From Halictus rubicundus (lineage: Eukaryota; Arthropoda; Insecta; Hymenoptera; Halictidae), in NCBI RefSeq assembly GCF_050948215.1, contig NW_027488567.1:1426001-1490000 (forward strand): a DNA stretch of 64,000 nucleotides. Reading direction: 5' to 3'. The notes under the pieces were generated by a model. It worked only from the letters and a program-made list of their open reading frames with translations, was not told the origin of the DNA and made no database searches. A program made the translations under genes and the position numbers. Positions 27,501 through 42,700 of the stretch are shown here, piece by piece. Position 1 is the stretch's first letter; the number at the start of each line of letters is the position of its first letter.

Positions 27501-29699
27501 GGATAGGATATTATAGAGGATAGGATAGGATAAAGGATAGGGTAGGACAGAGGATAGGATAGGATAGATGATATTATAGGAAAGAGGATAGGATATGATA
27601 GAGGATACGATATTATAGAGGATAGGATAGGATAGAGGATAACATAGGGGATTGGATAGGATAGAGGATAGGATAGGATTGATGATAGGATGGGAAAGAG
27701 GACAGGATAGGATACAGGATACGATATTATAGAGGATACGATATTATAGAGGATACGATAGTATAGAGGATAGGATAGGATAGAGGATAGGATAGGATAG
27801 AGGATAGGATAGGATAGAGGATAGGATAGGATAGAGGATGGGGTAGGATAGAGGATAGGATAGGATAGAGGATAGGATATGATAGAGGATAGGATAGGAT
27901 ACAGGATAGGATATTATAGAGGATAGGATAGAGGATAGGATAGGAAAGAGGACAGGATAGGATACAGGATACGATATTATAGAGCATGCGATATTATAGA
28001 GGATACGATAGTATAGAGGATAGGATAGGATAGAGGATAGGATAGGATAGAGGATAGGATAGGATAGAGGATAGGATAGGATAGAGGATAGGATAGGATA
28101 GAGAATAGGATAGGATAGAGGATAGGATAGGATAGACGATAGGATAGGTTATAGGATAGGATAGGATAGATGATAGGATAGGATAGGGGATAGGATAGGA
28201 TAGAGGATTGGATAGGATAGAGGATAGGATAGGATACAGGATAGGATAGCATAGAGGATAGGATAGGATAGAGGATAGGATAGGATAGAGGATAGGATAG
28301 GATAGAGGATAGGATAGGATAGAGGATAGGATAGGATAGAGGATTGGATAGGATAGAGGATAAGATAGGATACAGGATACGATATTATAGAGGATAGGAT
28401 AGGATAGAGGATAGGATAGGATAAAGGATAGGGTAGGATAGAGGATAGGATAGGATAGATGATATTATAGGAAAGAGGATAGGATATGATAGAGGATACG
28501 ATATTATAGAGGATAGGATAGGATAGAGGATAACATAGGGGATTGGATAGGATAGAGGATAGGATAGGATTGATGATAGGATAGGAAAGAGGACAGGATA
28601 GGATACAGGATACGATATTATAGAGGATAGGATAGGATAGAGGATAGGATAGGATAGAGGATAGGATAGGATAGAGGATAGGATAGGATAGAGGATAGGA
28701 TGGGATAGAGGATAGGTTAGGATAGAGGATAGGATAGGATAGAGGATAGGATAGGATAGAGGATTGGGTAGGATAGAATATAGGATAGGATAGAGGATAG
28801 GATTGGATTGAGGATAGGATAGGAAAGAGGACAGGATAGGATACAGGATACGATATTATAGAGGATACGATATTAGAGAGGATACGATATTATAGAGGAT
28901 ACGATATTATAGAGGATAGGATAGGATAGAGGATAGGATAGGACAAAGGATAAGATAGGATACATTATACGATATTATAGAGGATAGGATAGGATAGAGG
29001 ATAGGATAGGATAAAGGATAGGGTAGGATAGAGGATAGGATAGGATAGAGTATAGGATAGGATAGAGGATATGATAGGATAGAGGATAGGATAGGATAGA
29101 GGATATGATAGGATAGAGGATATGATAGGATAGAGGATGGGGTAGGATAGAGGATAGGATAGGATAGAGGATAGGATATGATAGAGGATAGGATATTATA
29201 CTGGATAGGATAGGATAGAGGATAGGATAGAGGATAGGATAGAGGATAGGATAGGAAAGAGGACAGGATAGGATACAGGATACGATATTATAGAGGATAC
29301 GATATTATAGAGGATACGATAGTATAGAGGATAGGATAGGATAGAGAATAGGATAGGATAGAGGATAGGATAGGATAGAGGATAGGATAGGATATAGGAT
29401 AGGATAGGATAGATGATAGGATAGGATAGGGGATAGGATAGGATAGGTGGATTGGATAGGATAGAGGATAGGATAGGATAGAGGATAGGATAGGATAGAG
29501 GATCGGATAGGATAGAGGATAGGATAGGATAGAGGATATGATAGGATAGAGGATAGGATAGGATAGAGGATAGGATAGGATAGAGGATTGGATAGGATAG
29601 AGGATAGGATAGGATAGAGGATAGGATAGGATAGAGGATAGGATAGGATAGAGGATAGGATAGGATAGAGGATAGGATAGGATAGGGGATAGGATAGGA

Positions 29700-32600
29700 T
29701 TGATGATAGGATAGGAAAGAGGACAGGATAGGATACAGGATACGATATTATAGAGGATACGATAGTATAGAGGATAGGATAGTATAGAGGATAGAATAGG
29801 ATAGAGGATAGGATAGGATAGAGGATAGGATAGGATAGAGGATAGGATAGGGTAGACGATAGGATAGGATAGAGGATAGGATAGGATAGAGGATTGGATA
29901 GGATAGAGGATACGATATTATAGAGGATACGATATTATAGAGGATCGGATAGGATAGAGGATAGGATAGGATAGAGGATAGGATAGGATAGAGGATAGGA
30001 TAGGACAGAGGATAGGATACGGTAGAGGATAGGATAGGATAGAGGATAGGATAGGATAGAGGATAGGATAGGATAGAGGATAGGATAGGATAGAGGATTG
30101 GATAGGATAGAGGATAAGATAGGATACAGGATACGATATTATAGAGGATAGGATAGGATAGAGGATAGGATAGGATAAAGGATAGGGTAGGATAGAGGAT
30201 AGGATAGGATAGATGATATTATAGGAAAGAGGATAGGATATGATAGAGGATACGATATTATAGAGGATAGGATAGGATTGATGATAGGATAGGAAAGAGG
30301 ACAGGATAGGATACAGGATACGATATTATAGAGGATAGGATAGGATAGAGGATAGGATAGGATAGAGGATAGGATAGGATAGAGGATAGGATAGGATAGA
30401 GGATAGGATGGGATAGAGGATAGGTTAGGATAGAGGATAGGATAGGATAGAGGATAGGATAGGATAGAGGATTGGGTAGGATAGAATATAGGATAGGATA
30501 GAGGATAGGATTGGATTGAGGATAGGACAGGAAAGAGGACAGGATAGGATAGAGGATACGATAGGATAGAGGATAGGATTGGATTGAGGATAGGATAGGA
30601 AAGAGGACAGGATAGGATACAGGATACGATATTATAGAGGATACGATATTATAGAGGATCGGATAGGATAGAGGATAGGATAGGATAGAGGATAGGATAG
30701 GATAGAGGATGTGATAGGATAGAGGATAGGATTGGATTGAGGATAGGATAGGACAGAGGATAAGATAGGATACAGGATACGATATTATAGAGGATAGGAT
30801 AGGATAGAGGATAGGATAGGAAAGAAGATAGGATAGGATAGAGGATACGATAGGATAGAGGATAGGATTGGATTGAGGATAGGATAGGAAAGAGGACAGG
30901 ATAGGATACAGGATACGATATTATAGAGGATACGATATTATAGAGGATACGATATTATAGAGGATATCATAGGATAGAGGATAGGATAGGACAAAGGATA
31001 AGGTAGGATACAGGATACGATATTATAGAGGATAGGATAGGATAGAGGATAGGATAGGATAAAGGATAGGGTAGGATAGAGGATAGGATAGGATAGAGTA
31101 TAGGATAGGATAGAGGATAGGATAGGATAGAGGATAGGATAGGATAGAGGATATGATAGGATAGAGGATATGATAGGATAGAGGATGGGGTAGGATAGAG
31201 GATAGGATAGAGGATAGGATAGGAAAGAGGACAGGATAGGATACAGGATACGATATTATAGAGGATACGATATTATAGAGGATACGATAGTATAGAGGAT
31301 AGGATAGGATAGAGAATAGGATAGGATAGAGGATAGGATAGGATAGAGGATAGGATAGGATATAGGATAGGATAGGATAGATGATAGGATAGGATAGGGG
31401 ATAGGATAGGATAGGTGGATTGGATAGGATAGAGGATAGGATAGGATAGGATAGAGGATCGGATAGGATAGAGGATAGGATAGGATACAGGATAGGATAG
31501 GATAGAGGATAGGATAGAGGATAGGATAGGATAGAGGATAGGATAGGATAGAGGATTGGATAGGATAGAGGATAAGATAGGATACAGGATACGATATTAT
31601 AGAGGATAGGATAGGATAGAGGATTGGATAGGATAGAGGATAAGATAGGATACAGGATACGATATTATAGAGGATAGGATAGGATAGAGGATTGGATAGG
31701 ATAGAGGATAAGATAGGATACAGGATACGATATTATAGAGGATAGGATAGGATAGAGGATAGGATAGGGTAAAGGATAGGGTAGGATAGAGGATAGGATA
31801 GGATAGATGATATTATAGGAAAGAGGATAGGATATGATAGAGGATACGATATTATAGAGGATAGGATAGGATAGAGGATAACATAGGGGATTGGATAGGA
31901 TAGAGGATAGGATAGGATTGATGATAGGATAGGAAAGAGGACAGGATAGGATACAGGATACGATATTATAGAGGATACGATAGTATAGAGGATAGGATAG
32001 TATAGAGGATAGAATAGGATAGAGGATAGGATAGGATAGAGGATAGGATAGGATAGAGGATAGGATAGGGTAGACGATAGGATAGGATAGAGGATAGGAT
32101 AGGATAGAGGATTGGATAGGATAGAGGATACGATATTATAGAGGATACGATATTATAGAGGATCGGATAGGATAGAGGATAGGATAGGATAGAGGATAGG
32201 ATAGGATAGAGGATAGGATAGGACAGAGGATAGGATACGATAGAGGATAGGATAGGATAGAGGATAGGATAGGATAGAGGATAGGATAGGATAGAGGATT
32301 GGATAGGATAGAGGATAAGATAGGATACAGGATACGATATTATAGAGGATAGGATAGGATAGAGGATAGGATAGGATAAAGGATAGGGTAGGATAGAGGA
32401 TAGGATAGGATAGATGATATTATAGGAAAGAGGATAGGATATGATAGAGGATACGATATTATAGAGGATAGGATAGGATTGATGATAGGATAGGAAAGAG
32501 GACAGGATAGGATACAGGATACGATATTATAGAGGATAGGATAGGATAGAGGATAGGATAGGATAGAGGATAGGATAGGATAGAGGATAGGATAGGATAG

Positions 32601-34100
32601 AGGATAGGATGGGATAGAGGATAGGTTAGGATAGAGGATAGGATAGGATAGAGGATAGGATAGGATAGAGGATTGGGTAGGATAGAATATAGGATAGGAT
32701 AGAGGATAGGATTGGATTGAGGATAGGATAGGAAAGAGGACAGGATAGGATAGAGGATACGATAGGATAGAGGATAGGATTGGATTGAGGATAGGATAGG
32801 AAAGAGGACAGGATAGGATACAGAATACGATATTATAGAGGATACGATATTATAGAGGATCGGATAGGATAGAGGATAGGATAGGATAGAGGATAGGATA
32901 GGATAGAGGATGTGATAGGATAGAGGATAGGATTGGATTGAGGATAGGATAGGACAGAGGATAAGATAGGATACAGGATACGATATTATAGAGGATAGGA
33001 TAGGTTAGAGGATAGGATAGGAAAGAAGATAGGATAGGATAGAGGATACGATAGGATAGAGGATAGGATTGGATTGAGGATAGGATAGGAAAGAGGACAG
33101 GATAGGATACAGGATACGATATTATAGAGGATACGATATTATAGAGGATACGATATTATAGAGGATATCATAGGATAGAGGATAGGATAGGACAAAGGAT
33201 AAGGTAGGATACAGGATACGATATTATAGAGGATAGGATAGGATAGAGGATAGGATAGGATAAAGGATAGGGTAGGATAGAGGATAGGATAGGATAGAGT
33301 ATAGGATAGGATAGAGGATAGGATAGGATAGAGGATAGGATAGGATAGAGGATATGATAGGATAGAGGATATGATAGGATAGAGGATGGGGTAGGATAGA
33401 GGATAGGATAGAGGATAGGATAGGAAAGAGGACAGGATAGGATACAGGATACGATATTATAGAGGATACGATATTATAGAGGATACGATAGTATAGAGGA
33501 TAGGATAGGATAGAGAATAGGATAGGATAGAGGATAGGATAGGATAGAGGATAGGATAGGATATAGGATAGGATAGGATAGATGATAGGATAGGATAGGG
33601 GATAGGATAGGATAGGTGGATTGGATAGGATAGAGGATAGGATAGGATAGGATAGAGGATCGGATAGGATAGAGGATAGGATAGGATACAGGATAGGATA
33701 GGATAGAGGATAGGATAGAGGATAGGATAGGATAGAGGATAGGATAGGATAGAGGATTGGATAGGATAGAGGATAAGATAGGATACAGGATACGATATTA
33801 TAGAGGATAGGATAGGATAGAGGATTGGATAGGATAGAGGATAAGATAGGATACAGGATACGATATTATAGAGGATAGGATAGGATAGAGGATTGGATAG
33901 GATAGAGGATAAGATAGGATACAGGATACGATATTATAGAGGATAGGATAGGATAGAGGATAGGATAGGGTAAAGGATAGGGTAGGATAGAGGATAGGAT
34001 AGGATAGATGATATTATAGGAAAGAGGATAGGATATGATAGAGGATACGATATTATAGAGGATAGGATAGGATAGAGGATAGGATAGGGGATTGGATAGG
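29700..34100 (+). repeat. About 2.2-kb tandem duplication in D copy 2
   Basis: Copy a covers about 29,700-31,900 and copy b about 31,919-34,100. The offset is 2,218 bp at TGATGATAGG (29,701 and 31,919) and TAGAATAGG (29,791 and 32,009). It falls to 2,201 bp at GGTTAGG (30,423 and 32,624) and ATAGGTGG (31,411 and 33,612). The 17-bp difference is one monomer missing from copy b near 32.25 kb. Copy a has TACGGTAGAGG at 30,018 while copy b has TACGATAGAGG. Copy 1 (21,616) has the copy a form, so copy b carries the derived or converted base. Confidence 0.87.
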
Positions 34101-37100
34101 ATAGAGGATAGGATAGGATTGATGATAGGATAGGAAAGAGGACAGGATAGGATACAGGATACGATATTATAGAGGATACGATATTATAGAGGATAGGATA
34201 GGATAGAGGATAGGATAGGAAAGAAGATAGGATAGGATAGAGGATACGATAGGATAGAGGATAGGATTGGATTGAGGATAGGATAGGAAAGAGGACAGGA
34301 TAGGATACAGGATACGATATTATAGAGGATACGATATTATAGAGGATAGGATAGGATAGAGGATAGGATAGGATAGAGGATAGGATAGGATAGAGGATAG
34401 GATAGGATAGAGGATAGGATAGGATAGAGGATAGGATAGGATAGAGGATTGGATAGGATAGAGGATAAGATAGGATACAGGATACGATATTATAGACGAT
34501 AGGATAGGATAGAGGATAGGATAGGATAAAGGATAGGGTAGGATAGAGGATAGGATAGGATAGATGATATTATAGGAAAGAGGATAGGATATGATAGAGG
34601 ATACGATATTATAGAGGATAGGATAGGATTGATGATAGGATAGGAAAGAGGACAGGATAGGATACAGGATACGATATTATAGAGGATAGGATAGGATAGA
34701 GGATAGGATAGGGTAGAGGATAGGATAGGATAGAGGATAGGATAGGATAGAGGATAGGATGGGATAGAGGATAGGTTAGGATAGAGGATAGGATAGGATA
34801 GAGGATAGGATAGGATAGAGGATTGGGTAGGATAGAATATAGGATAGGATAGAGGATAGGATTGGATTGAGGATAGGATAGGAAAGAGGACAGGATAGGA
34901 TACAGGATACGATATTATAGAGGATACGATATTAGAGAGGATACGATATTATAGAGGATACGATATTATAGAGGATCGGATAGGATAGAGGATAGGATAG
35001 GATAGAGGATAGGATAGGATAGAGGATACGATAGGATAGAGGATAGGATTGGATTGAGGATAGGATAGGAAAGAGGACAGGATAGGATACAGGATACGAT
35101 ATTATAGAGGATACGATATTATAGAGGATAGGATAGGATAGAGGATAGGATAGGACAAAGGATAAGATAGGATACAGGATACGATATTATAGAGGATACG
35201 ATAGTATAGAGGATAGGATAGGATAGAGAATAGGATAGGATAGAGGATAGGATAGGATAGAGGATCGGATAGGATAGAGGATAGGATAGGATACAGGATA
35301 GGATAGGATAGAGGATAGGATAGAGGATAGGATAGGATAGAGGATAGGATAGGATAGAGGATTGGATAGGATAGAGGATAAGATAGGATACAGGATACGA
35401 TATTATAGAGGATAGGATAGGATAGAGGATTGGATAGGATAGAGGATAAGATAGGATACAGGATACGATATTATAGAGGATAGGATAGGATAGAGGATTG
35501 GATAGGATAGAGGATAAGATAGGATACAGGATACGATATTATAGAGGATAGGATAGGATAGAGGATAGGATAGGGTAAAGGATAGGGTAGGATAGAGGAT
35601 AGGATAGGATAGATGATATTATAGGAAAGAGGATAGGATATGATAGAGGATACGATATTATAGAGGATAGGATAGGATAGAGGATAGGATAGGGGATTGG
35701 ATAGGATAGAGGATAGGATAGGATTGATGATAGGATAGGAAAGAGGACAGGATAGGATACAGGATACGATATTATAGAGGATACGATATTATAGAGGATA
35801 GGATAGGATAGAGGATAGGATAGGAAAGAAGATAGGATAGGATAGAGGATACGATAGGATAGAGGATAGGATTGGATTGAGGATAGGATAGGAAAGAGGA
35901 CAGGATAGGATACAGGATACGATATTATAGAGGATACGATATTATAGAGGATAGGATAGGATAGAGGATAGGATAGGATAGAGGATAGGATAGGATAGAG
36001 GATAGGATAGGATAGAGGATAGGATAGGATAGAGGATAGGATAGGATAGAGGATTGGATAGGATAGAGGATAAGATAGGATACAGGATACGATATTATAG
36101 AGGATAGGATAGGATAGAGGATAGGATAGGATAAAGGATAGGGTAGGATAGAGGATAGGATAGGATAGATGATATTATAGGAAAGAGGATAGGATATGAT
36201 AGAGGATACGATATTATAGAGGATAGGATAGGATTGATGATAGGATAGGAAAGAGGACAGGATAGGATACAGGATACGATATTATAGAGGATAGGATAGG
36301 ATAGAGGATAGGATAGGGTAGAGGATAGGATAGGATAGAGGATAGGATAGGATAGAGGATAGGATGGGATAGAGGATAGGTTAGGATAGAGGATAGGATA
36401 GGATAGAGGATAGGATAGGATAGAGGATTGGGTAGGATAGAATATAGGATAGGATAGAGGATAGGATTGGATTGAGGATAGGATAGGAAAGAGGACAGGA
36501 TAGGATACAGGATACGATATTATAGAGGATACGATATTAGAGAGGATACGATATTATAGAGGATACGATATTATAGAGGATCGGATAGGATAGAGGATAG
36601 GATAGGATAGAGGATAGGATAGGATAGAGGATACGATAGGATAGAGGATAGGATTGGATTGAGGATAGGATAGGAAAGAGGACAGGATAGGATACAGGAT
36701 ACGATATTATAGAGGATACGATATTATAGAGGATAGGATAGGATAGAGGATAGGATAGGACAAAGGATAAGATAGGATACAGGATACGATATTATAGAGG
36801 ATACGATAGTATAGAGGATAGGATAGGATAGAGAATAGGATAGGATAGAGGATAGGATAGGATAGAGGATAGGATAGGATATAGGATAGGATAGGATAGA
36901 TGATAGGATAGGATAGGGGATACGATAGGATAGGTGGATTGGATAGGATAGAGGATAGGATAGGATAGGATAGAGGATCGGATAGGATAGAGGATAGGAT
37001 AGGATAGAGGATAGGATAGGATAGAGGATAGGATAGGATAGAGGATAGGATAGGATAGAGGATAGGATAGGATAGAGGATTGGATAGGATAGAGGATAAG

Positions 37101-37190
37101 ATAGGATACAGGATTGGATAGGATAGAGGATAAGATAGGATACAGGATACGATATTATAGAGGATAGGATAGGATAGAGGATAGGATAGG
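33960..37190 (+). repeat. 1,605-bp tandem duplication in D copy 2
   Basis: Landmarks 1,605 bp apart are AGGGTAAAGG (33,967 and 35,572), AGGATAGGGGATTGG (34,081 and 35,686) and GGGTAGAGGA (34,711 and 36,316). AGGATAGGGGATTGG is a private change of the usual AACATAGGGGATTGG and is shared by just these two copies. One base differs at about 34,495 (TATAGACGAT against TATAGAGGAT). The upstream flank of the second copy, about 35,190-35,270, lacks the block containing ATAGGTGGATTGG, a deletion relative to the first. Confidence 0.85.
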
Positions 37191-37841
37191 ATAAAGGATA
37201 GGGTAGGATAGAGGATAGGATAGGATAGATGATATTATAGGAAAGAGGATAGGATATGATAGAGGATACGATATTATAGAGGATAGGATAGGATTGATGA
37301 TAGGATAGGAAAGAGGACAGGATAGGATACAGGATACGATATTATAGAGGATAGGATAGGATAGAGGATAGGATAGGTGGATTGGATAGGATAGAGGATA
37401 GGATAGGATAGGATAGAGGATCGGATAGGATAGAGGATAGGATAGGATAGAGGATAGGATAGGATAGAGGATAGGATAGGATAGAGGATAGGATAGGATA
37501 GAGGATTGGATAGGATAGAGGATAAGATAGGATACAGGATACGATATTATAGAGGATAGGATAGGATAGAGGATAGGATAGGATAGATGATATTATAGGA
37601 AAGAGGATAGGATATGATAGAGGATACGATATTATAGAGGATAGGATAGGGTAGAGGATAGGATAGGATAGAGGATAGGATAGGATAGAGGATAGGATGG
37701 GATAGAGGATAGGTTAGGATAGAGGATAGGATAGGATAGAGGATAGGATAGGATAGAGGATTGGATAGGATAGAATATAGGATAGGATAGAGGATAGGAT
37801 TGGATTGAGGATAGGATAGGAAAGAGGACAGGATAGGATAC

Positions 37842-37926
37842 AGGATACGATATTATAGAGGATACGATATTAGAGAGGATACGATATTAGAGAGGATACG
37901 ATATTATAGAGGATACGATATTATAG
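37842..37926 (+). repeat. Five CpG monomers, two with TTAGAG
   Basis: Five AGGATACGATATTATAG-type monomers start at 37,842, 37,859, 37,876, 37,893 and 37,910. The second and third end in TTAGAG instead of TTATAG. The run is followed by AGAATCGG instead of the usual AGGATCGG. The run at 52,514-52,598 in copy 3 has the same pattern and the same AGAATCGG, so the two are directly related. Confidence 0.88.
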
Positions 37927-39636
37927 AGAATCGGATAGGATAGAGGATAGGATAGGATAGAGGATAGGATAGGATAGAGGATAGGATAGGACAGAGGATA
38001 GGATACGATAGAGGATAGGATAGAGGATAGGATAGGATAGAGGATAGGATAGTATAGAGGATAGGATAGGATAGAGGATAGGATAGGATAGAGGATAGGA
38101 TAGGATAGAGGATAGGATAGGATAGAGGATAGGATAGGATAGGGGATAGGATAGGATTGATGATAGGATAGGAAAGAGGACAGGATAGGATACAGGATAC
38201 GATATTATAGAGGATACGATATTATAGAGGATACGATAGTATAGAGGATAGGATAGGATAGAGGATAGGATAGGATAGAGGATAGGATAGGATACAGGAT
38301 AGGATAGGATAGAGGATAGGATAGGGTAGACGATAGGATAGGATAGAGGATAGGATAGGATAGAGGATTGGATAGGATAGAGGATGCGATAGGATAGAGG
38401 ATAGGATAGGATAGAGGATAGGATAGGATAAAGGATAGGGTAGGATAGAGGATAGGATAGGATAGATGATATTATAGGAAAGAGGATAGGATATGATAGA
38501 GGATACGATATTATAGAGGATAGGATAGGATAGAGGATAGGATAGAGGATAGGATAGAGGATAGGATAGGATAGAGGATAGGATAGGATAGAGGATAGGA
38601 TAGGATAGAGGATAGGATAGGATAGAGGATAGGATAGGACAGAGGATAGGATAGTATTGAGGATAGGATATTATAGAGGATAGGATAGGATAGAGGATAA
38701 CATAGGGGATTGGATAGCATAGAGGATAGGAGACGATAGAGGATAGGATATGATAGAGGATCGGATAGGATAGAGGATAGGATAGGATAGAGGATAGGAT
38801 AGGATACAGGATAGGATAGGATAGAGGATAGGATAGGATAGAGGATGGGGTAGGATAGAGGATAGGATAGGATAGAGGATAGGATATGATAGAGGATAGG
38901 ATATTATACTGGATAGGATAGGATAGAGGATAGGATAGAGGATAGGATAGGAAAGAGGACAGGATAGGATACAGGATACGATATTATAGAGGATACGATA
39001 TTATAGAGGATACGATAGTATAGAGGATAGGATAGGATAGAGAATAGGATAGGATAGAGGATAGGATAGGATAGAGGATAGGATAGGATATAGGATAGGA
39101 TAGGATAGATGATAGGATAGGATAGGGGATACGATAGGATAGGTGGATTGGATAGGATAGAGGATAGGATAGGATAGGATAGAGGATCGGATAGGATAGA
39201 GGATAGGATAGGATAGAGGATAGGATAGGATAGAGGATAGGATAGGATAGAGGATAGGATAGGATAGAGGATAGGATAGGATAGAGGATTGGATAGGATA
39301 GAGGATAAGATAGGATACAGGATACGATATTATAGAGGATAGGATAGGATAGAGGATAGGATAGGATAAAGGATAGGGTAGGATGGAGGATAGGAGAGGA
39401 TAGATGATATTATAGGAAAGAGGATAGGATATGATAGAGGATACGATATTATAGAGGATAGGATAGGATAGAGGATAACATAGGGGATTGGATAGGATAG
39501 AGGATAGGATAGGATAGAGGATAGGATAGGATAGAGGATAGGATAGGATAGAGGATAGGATGGGATAGAGGATAGGTTAGGATAGAGGATAGGATTGGAT
39601 TGAGGATAGGATAGGAAAGAGGACAGGATAGGATAC

Positions 39637-39738
39637 AGGATACGATATTATAGAGGATACGATATTAGAGAGGATACGATATTAGAGAGGATACGATATT
39701 AGAGAGGATACGATATTATAGAGGATACGATATTATAG
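39637..39738 (+). repeat. Six CpG monomers, three with TTAGAG
   Basis: Six monomers start at 39,637, 39,654, 39,671, 39,688, 39,705 and 39,722. The second to fourth end in TTAGAG. The matching run in copy 3 is 54,491-54,592 with the same arrangement. Most other loci have only one TTAGAG monomer (for example near 20,470, 25,480, 28,870 and 43,670), so this is an expanded state of the same string. Confidence 0.88.
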
Positions 39739-42700
39739 AGGATCGGATAGGATAGAGGATAGGATAGGATAGGATAGAGGATAGGATAGGATAGAGGATA
39801 GGATAGGACAGAGGATAGGATACGATAGAGGATAGGATAGAGGATAGGATAGGATAGAGGATAGGATAGGATAGAGGATAGGATAGGATAGAGGATAGGA
39901 TAGGATACAGGATAGGATAGGATAGAGGATAGGATAGGATAGAGGATAGGATAGGATAGAGGATAGGATAGGATAGAGGATAGGATAGGATAGAGGATAG
40001 GATAGGATAGGGGATAGGATAGGATTGATGATAGGATAGGAAAGAGGACAGGATAGGATACAGGATACGATATTATAGAGGATACGATATTATAGAGGAT
40101 ACGATAGTATAGAGGATAGGATAGGATAGAGGATAGGATAGGATAGAGGATAGGATAGGATAGAGGATAGGATAGGATAGAGGATAGGATAGGGTAGATG
40201 ATAGGATAGGATAGAGGATAGGATAGGATAGAGGATTGGATAGGATAGAGGATGCGATAGGATAGAGGATAGGATAGGATTGAGGATAGGTTAGGACAGA
40301 GGATAAGATAGGATACAGGATACGATATTATAGAGGATGGGATAGGATAGAGGATAGGATAGGATAAAGGATAGGATAGGATAGAGGATAGGATTGGATA
40401 GAGTATAGGATAGGATAGAGGATAGGATAGGATAGAGGATAGGATAGGATAGAGGATATGATAGGATAGAGGATATGATAGGATAGAGAATGGGGTAGGA
40501 TAGAGGATAGGATAGGATAGAGGATAGGATATGATAGAGGATAGGATAGGATACAGGATAGGATAGGATAGAGGATAGGATAGAGGATAGGATAGGAAAG
40601 AGGACAGGATAGGATACAGGATACGATATTATAGAGGATGCGATATTATAGAGGATACGATAGTATAGAGGATAGGATAGGATAGAGAATAGGATAGGAT
40701 AGAGGATAGGATAGGATAGAGCATAGGATAGGATATAGGATAGGATAGGATAGATGATAGGATAGGATAAGGGATAGGATAGGATAGAGGATTGGAGAGG
40801 ATAGAGGATAGGATAGGATACAGGATAGGATAGGATATAGGATAGGATAGAGGATTGGATAGGATAGAGGATAAGATAGGATACAGGATACGATATTATA
40901 GAGGATAGGATAGGATAGAGGATAGGATAGGATAAAGGATAGGGTAGGATAGAGGATAGGATAGGATAGATGATATTATAGGAAAGAGGATAGGATATGA
41001 TAGAGGATACGATATTATAGAGGATAGGATAGGATAGAGGATAACATAGGGGATTGGATAGGATAGAGGATAGGATAGGATTGATGATAGGATAGGAAAG
41101 AGGACAGGATAGGATACAGGATACGATATTATAGAGGATACGATATTATAGAGGATAGGATAGGATAGAGGATAGGATAGGATAGAGGATAGGATAGGAT
41201 AGAGGATAGGATAGGATAGAGGATAGGATAGGATAGAGGATTGGATAGGATAGAGGATGCGATAGGATAGAGGATAGGATAGGATTGAGGATAGGATAGG
41301 ACAAAGGATAAGATAGGATACAGGATACGATATTATAGAGGATAGGATAGGATAGAGGATAGGATAGGATAAAGGATAGGGTAGGATAGAGGATAGGATA
41401 GGATAGAGTATAGGGTAGGATAGAGGATTAGATAGGATAGAGGATAGGATAGGATAGAGGATATGATAGGATAGAGGATATGATAGGATAGAGGATGGGG
41501 TAGGATGGAGGATAGGATAGGATAGAGGATAGGATATGATAGAGGATAGGATAGGATACAGGATAGGATAGGATAGAGGATAGGATAGAGGATAGGATAG
41601 GAAAGAGGACAGGATAGGATACAGGATACGATATTATAGAGGATACGATATTATAGAGGATACGATAGTATAGAGGATAGGATAGGATAGAGGATAGGAT
41701 AGGATAGAGGATAGGATAGGATAGAGGATAGGATAGGATAGAGAATAGGATAGGATAGAGGATAGGATAGGATAGAGGATAGGATTGGATAGAGGATTGG
41801 GTAGGACAGAATATAGGATAGGATAGAGGATAGGATTGGATTGAGGATAGGATAGGAAAGAGGACAGGATAGGATACAGGATACGATATTATAGAGGATA
41901 CGATATTAGAGAGGATACGATATTATAGAGGATACGATATTATAGAGGATAGGATAGGATAGAGGATAACATAGGGGATTGGATAGGATAGAGGATAGGA
42001 TAGGATGGAGGATAGGATAGGATAGAGGATAGGATAGGATAGATGATATTATAGGAAAGAGGATAGGATATGATAGAGGATACGATATTATAGAGGATAG
42101 GATAGGATAGAGGATAACATAGGGGATTGGATAGGATAGAGGATAGGATAGGATTGATGATAGGATGAGAAAGAGGACAGGATAGGATACAGGATACGAT
42201 ATTATAGAGGATACGATATTATAGAGGATACGATAGTATAGAGGATAGGATAGGATAGAGGATAGGATAGGATAGAGGATAGGATAGGATAGAGGATAGG
42301 ATAGGATAGAGGATAGGATAGGATAGACGATAGGATAGGATAGAGGATAGGATAGGATATTGGATTGGATAGGATAGAGGATGCGATAGGATAGAGGATA
42401 GGATAGGATTGAGGATAGGTTAGGACAGAGGATAAGATAGGATACAGGATACGATATTATAGAGGATAGGATAGGATAGAGGATAGGATAGGATGAAGGA
42501 TAGGATAGGATAGAGGATAGGATTGGATAGAGTATAGGATAGGATAGAGGATAGGATACGATAGAGGATAGGATAGGATAGAGGATATGATAGGATAGAG
42601 GATATGATAGGATAGAGGATGGGGTAGGATAGAGGATAGGATAGGATAGAGGATAGGATATGATAGAGGATAGGATAGGATACAGGATAGGATATTATAG

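Larger units (their letters stand above)
27400..42000 (+). repeat. Segment D copy 2 of the multi-kilobase higher-order unit
   Basis: About 14.6 kb of satellite related to copy 1 at an offset of 8,402 bp and to copy 3 at 14,781 to 14,837 bp. Links to copy 3 are GAGCATGCG (27,982 and 42,763), CATTATACG (28,963 and 43,761; offset 14,798, one extra monomer), a 210-bp stretch at 38,511 (to 53,297; offset 14,786), GGATGGAGGATAGGAGAGG (39,381 and 54,167) and GAGGATGCGATATT (40,637 and 55,474). The middle, about 31.4-38 kb, does not align simply with copy 3, because each copy has expanded different internal blocks. No gene-like content is seen. Confidence 0.82.
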
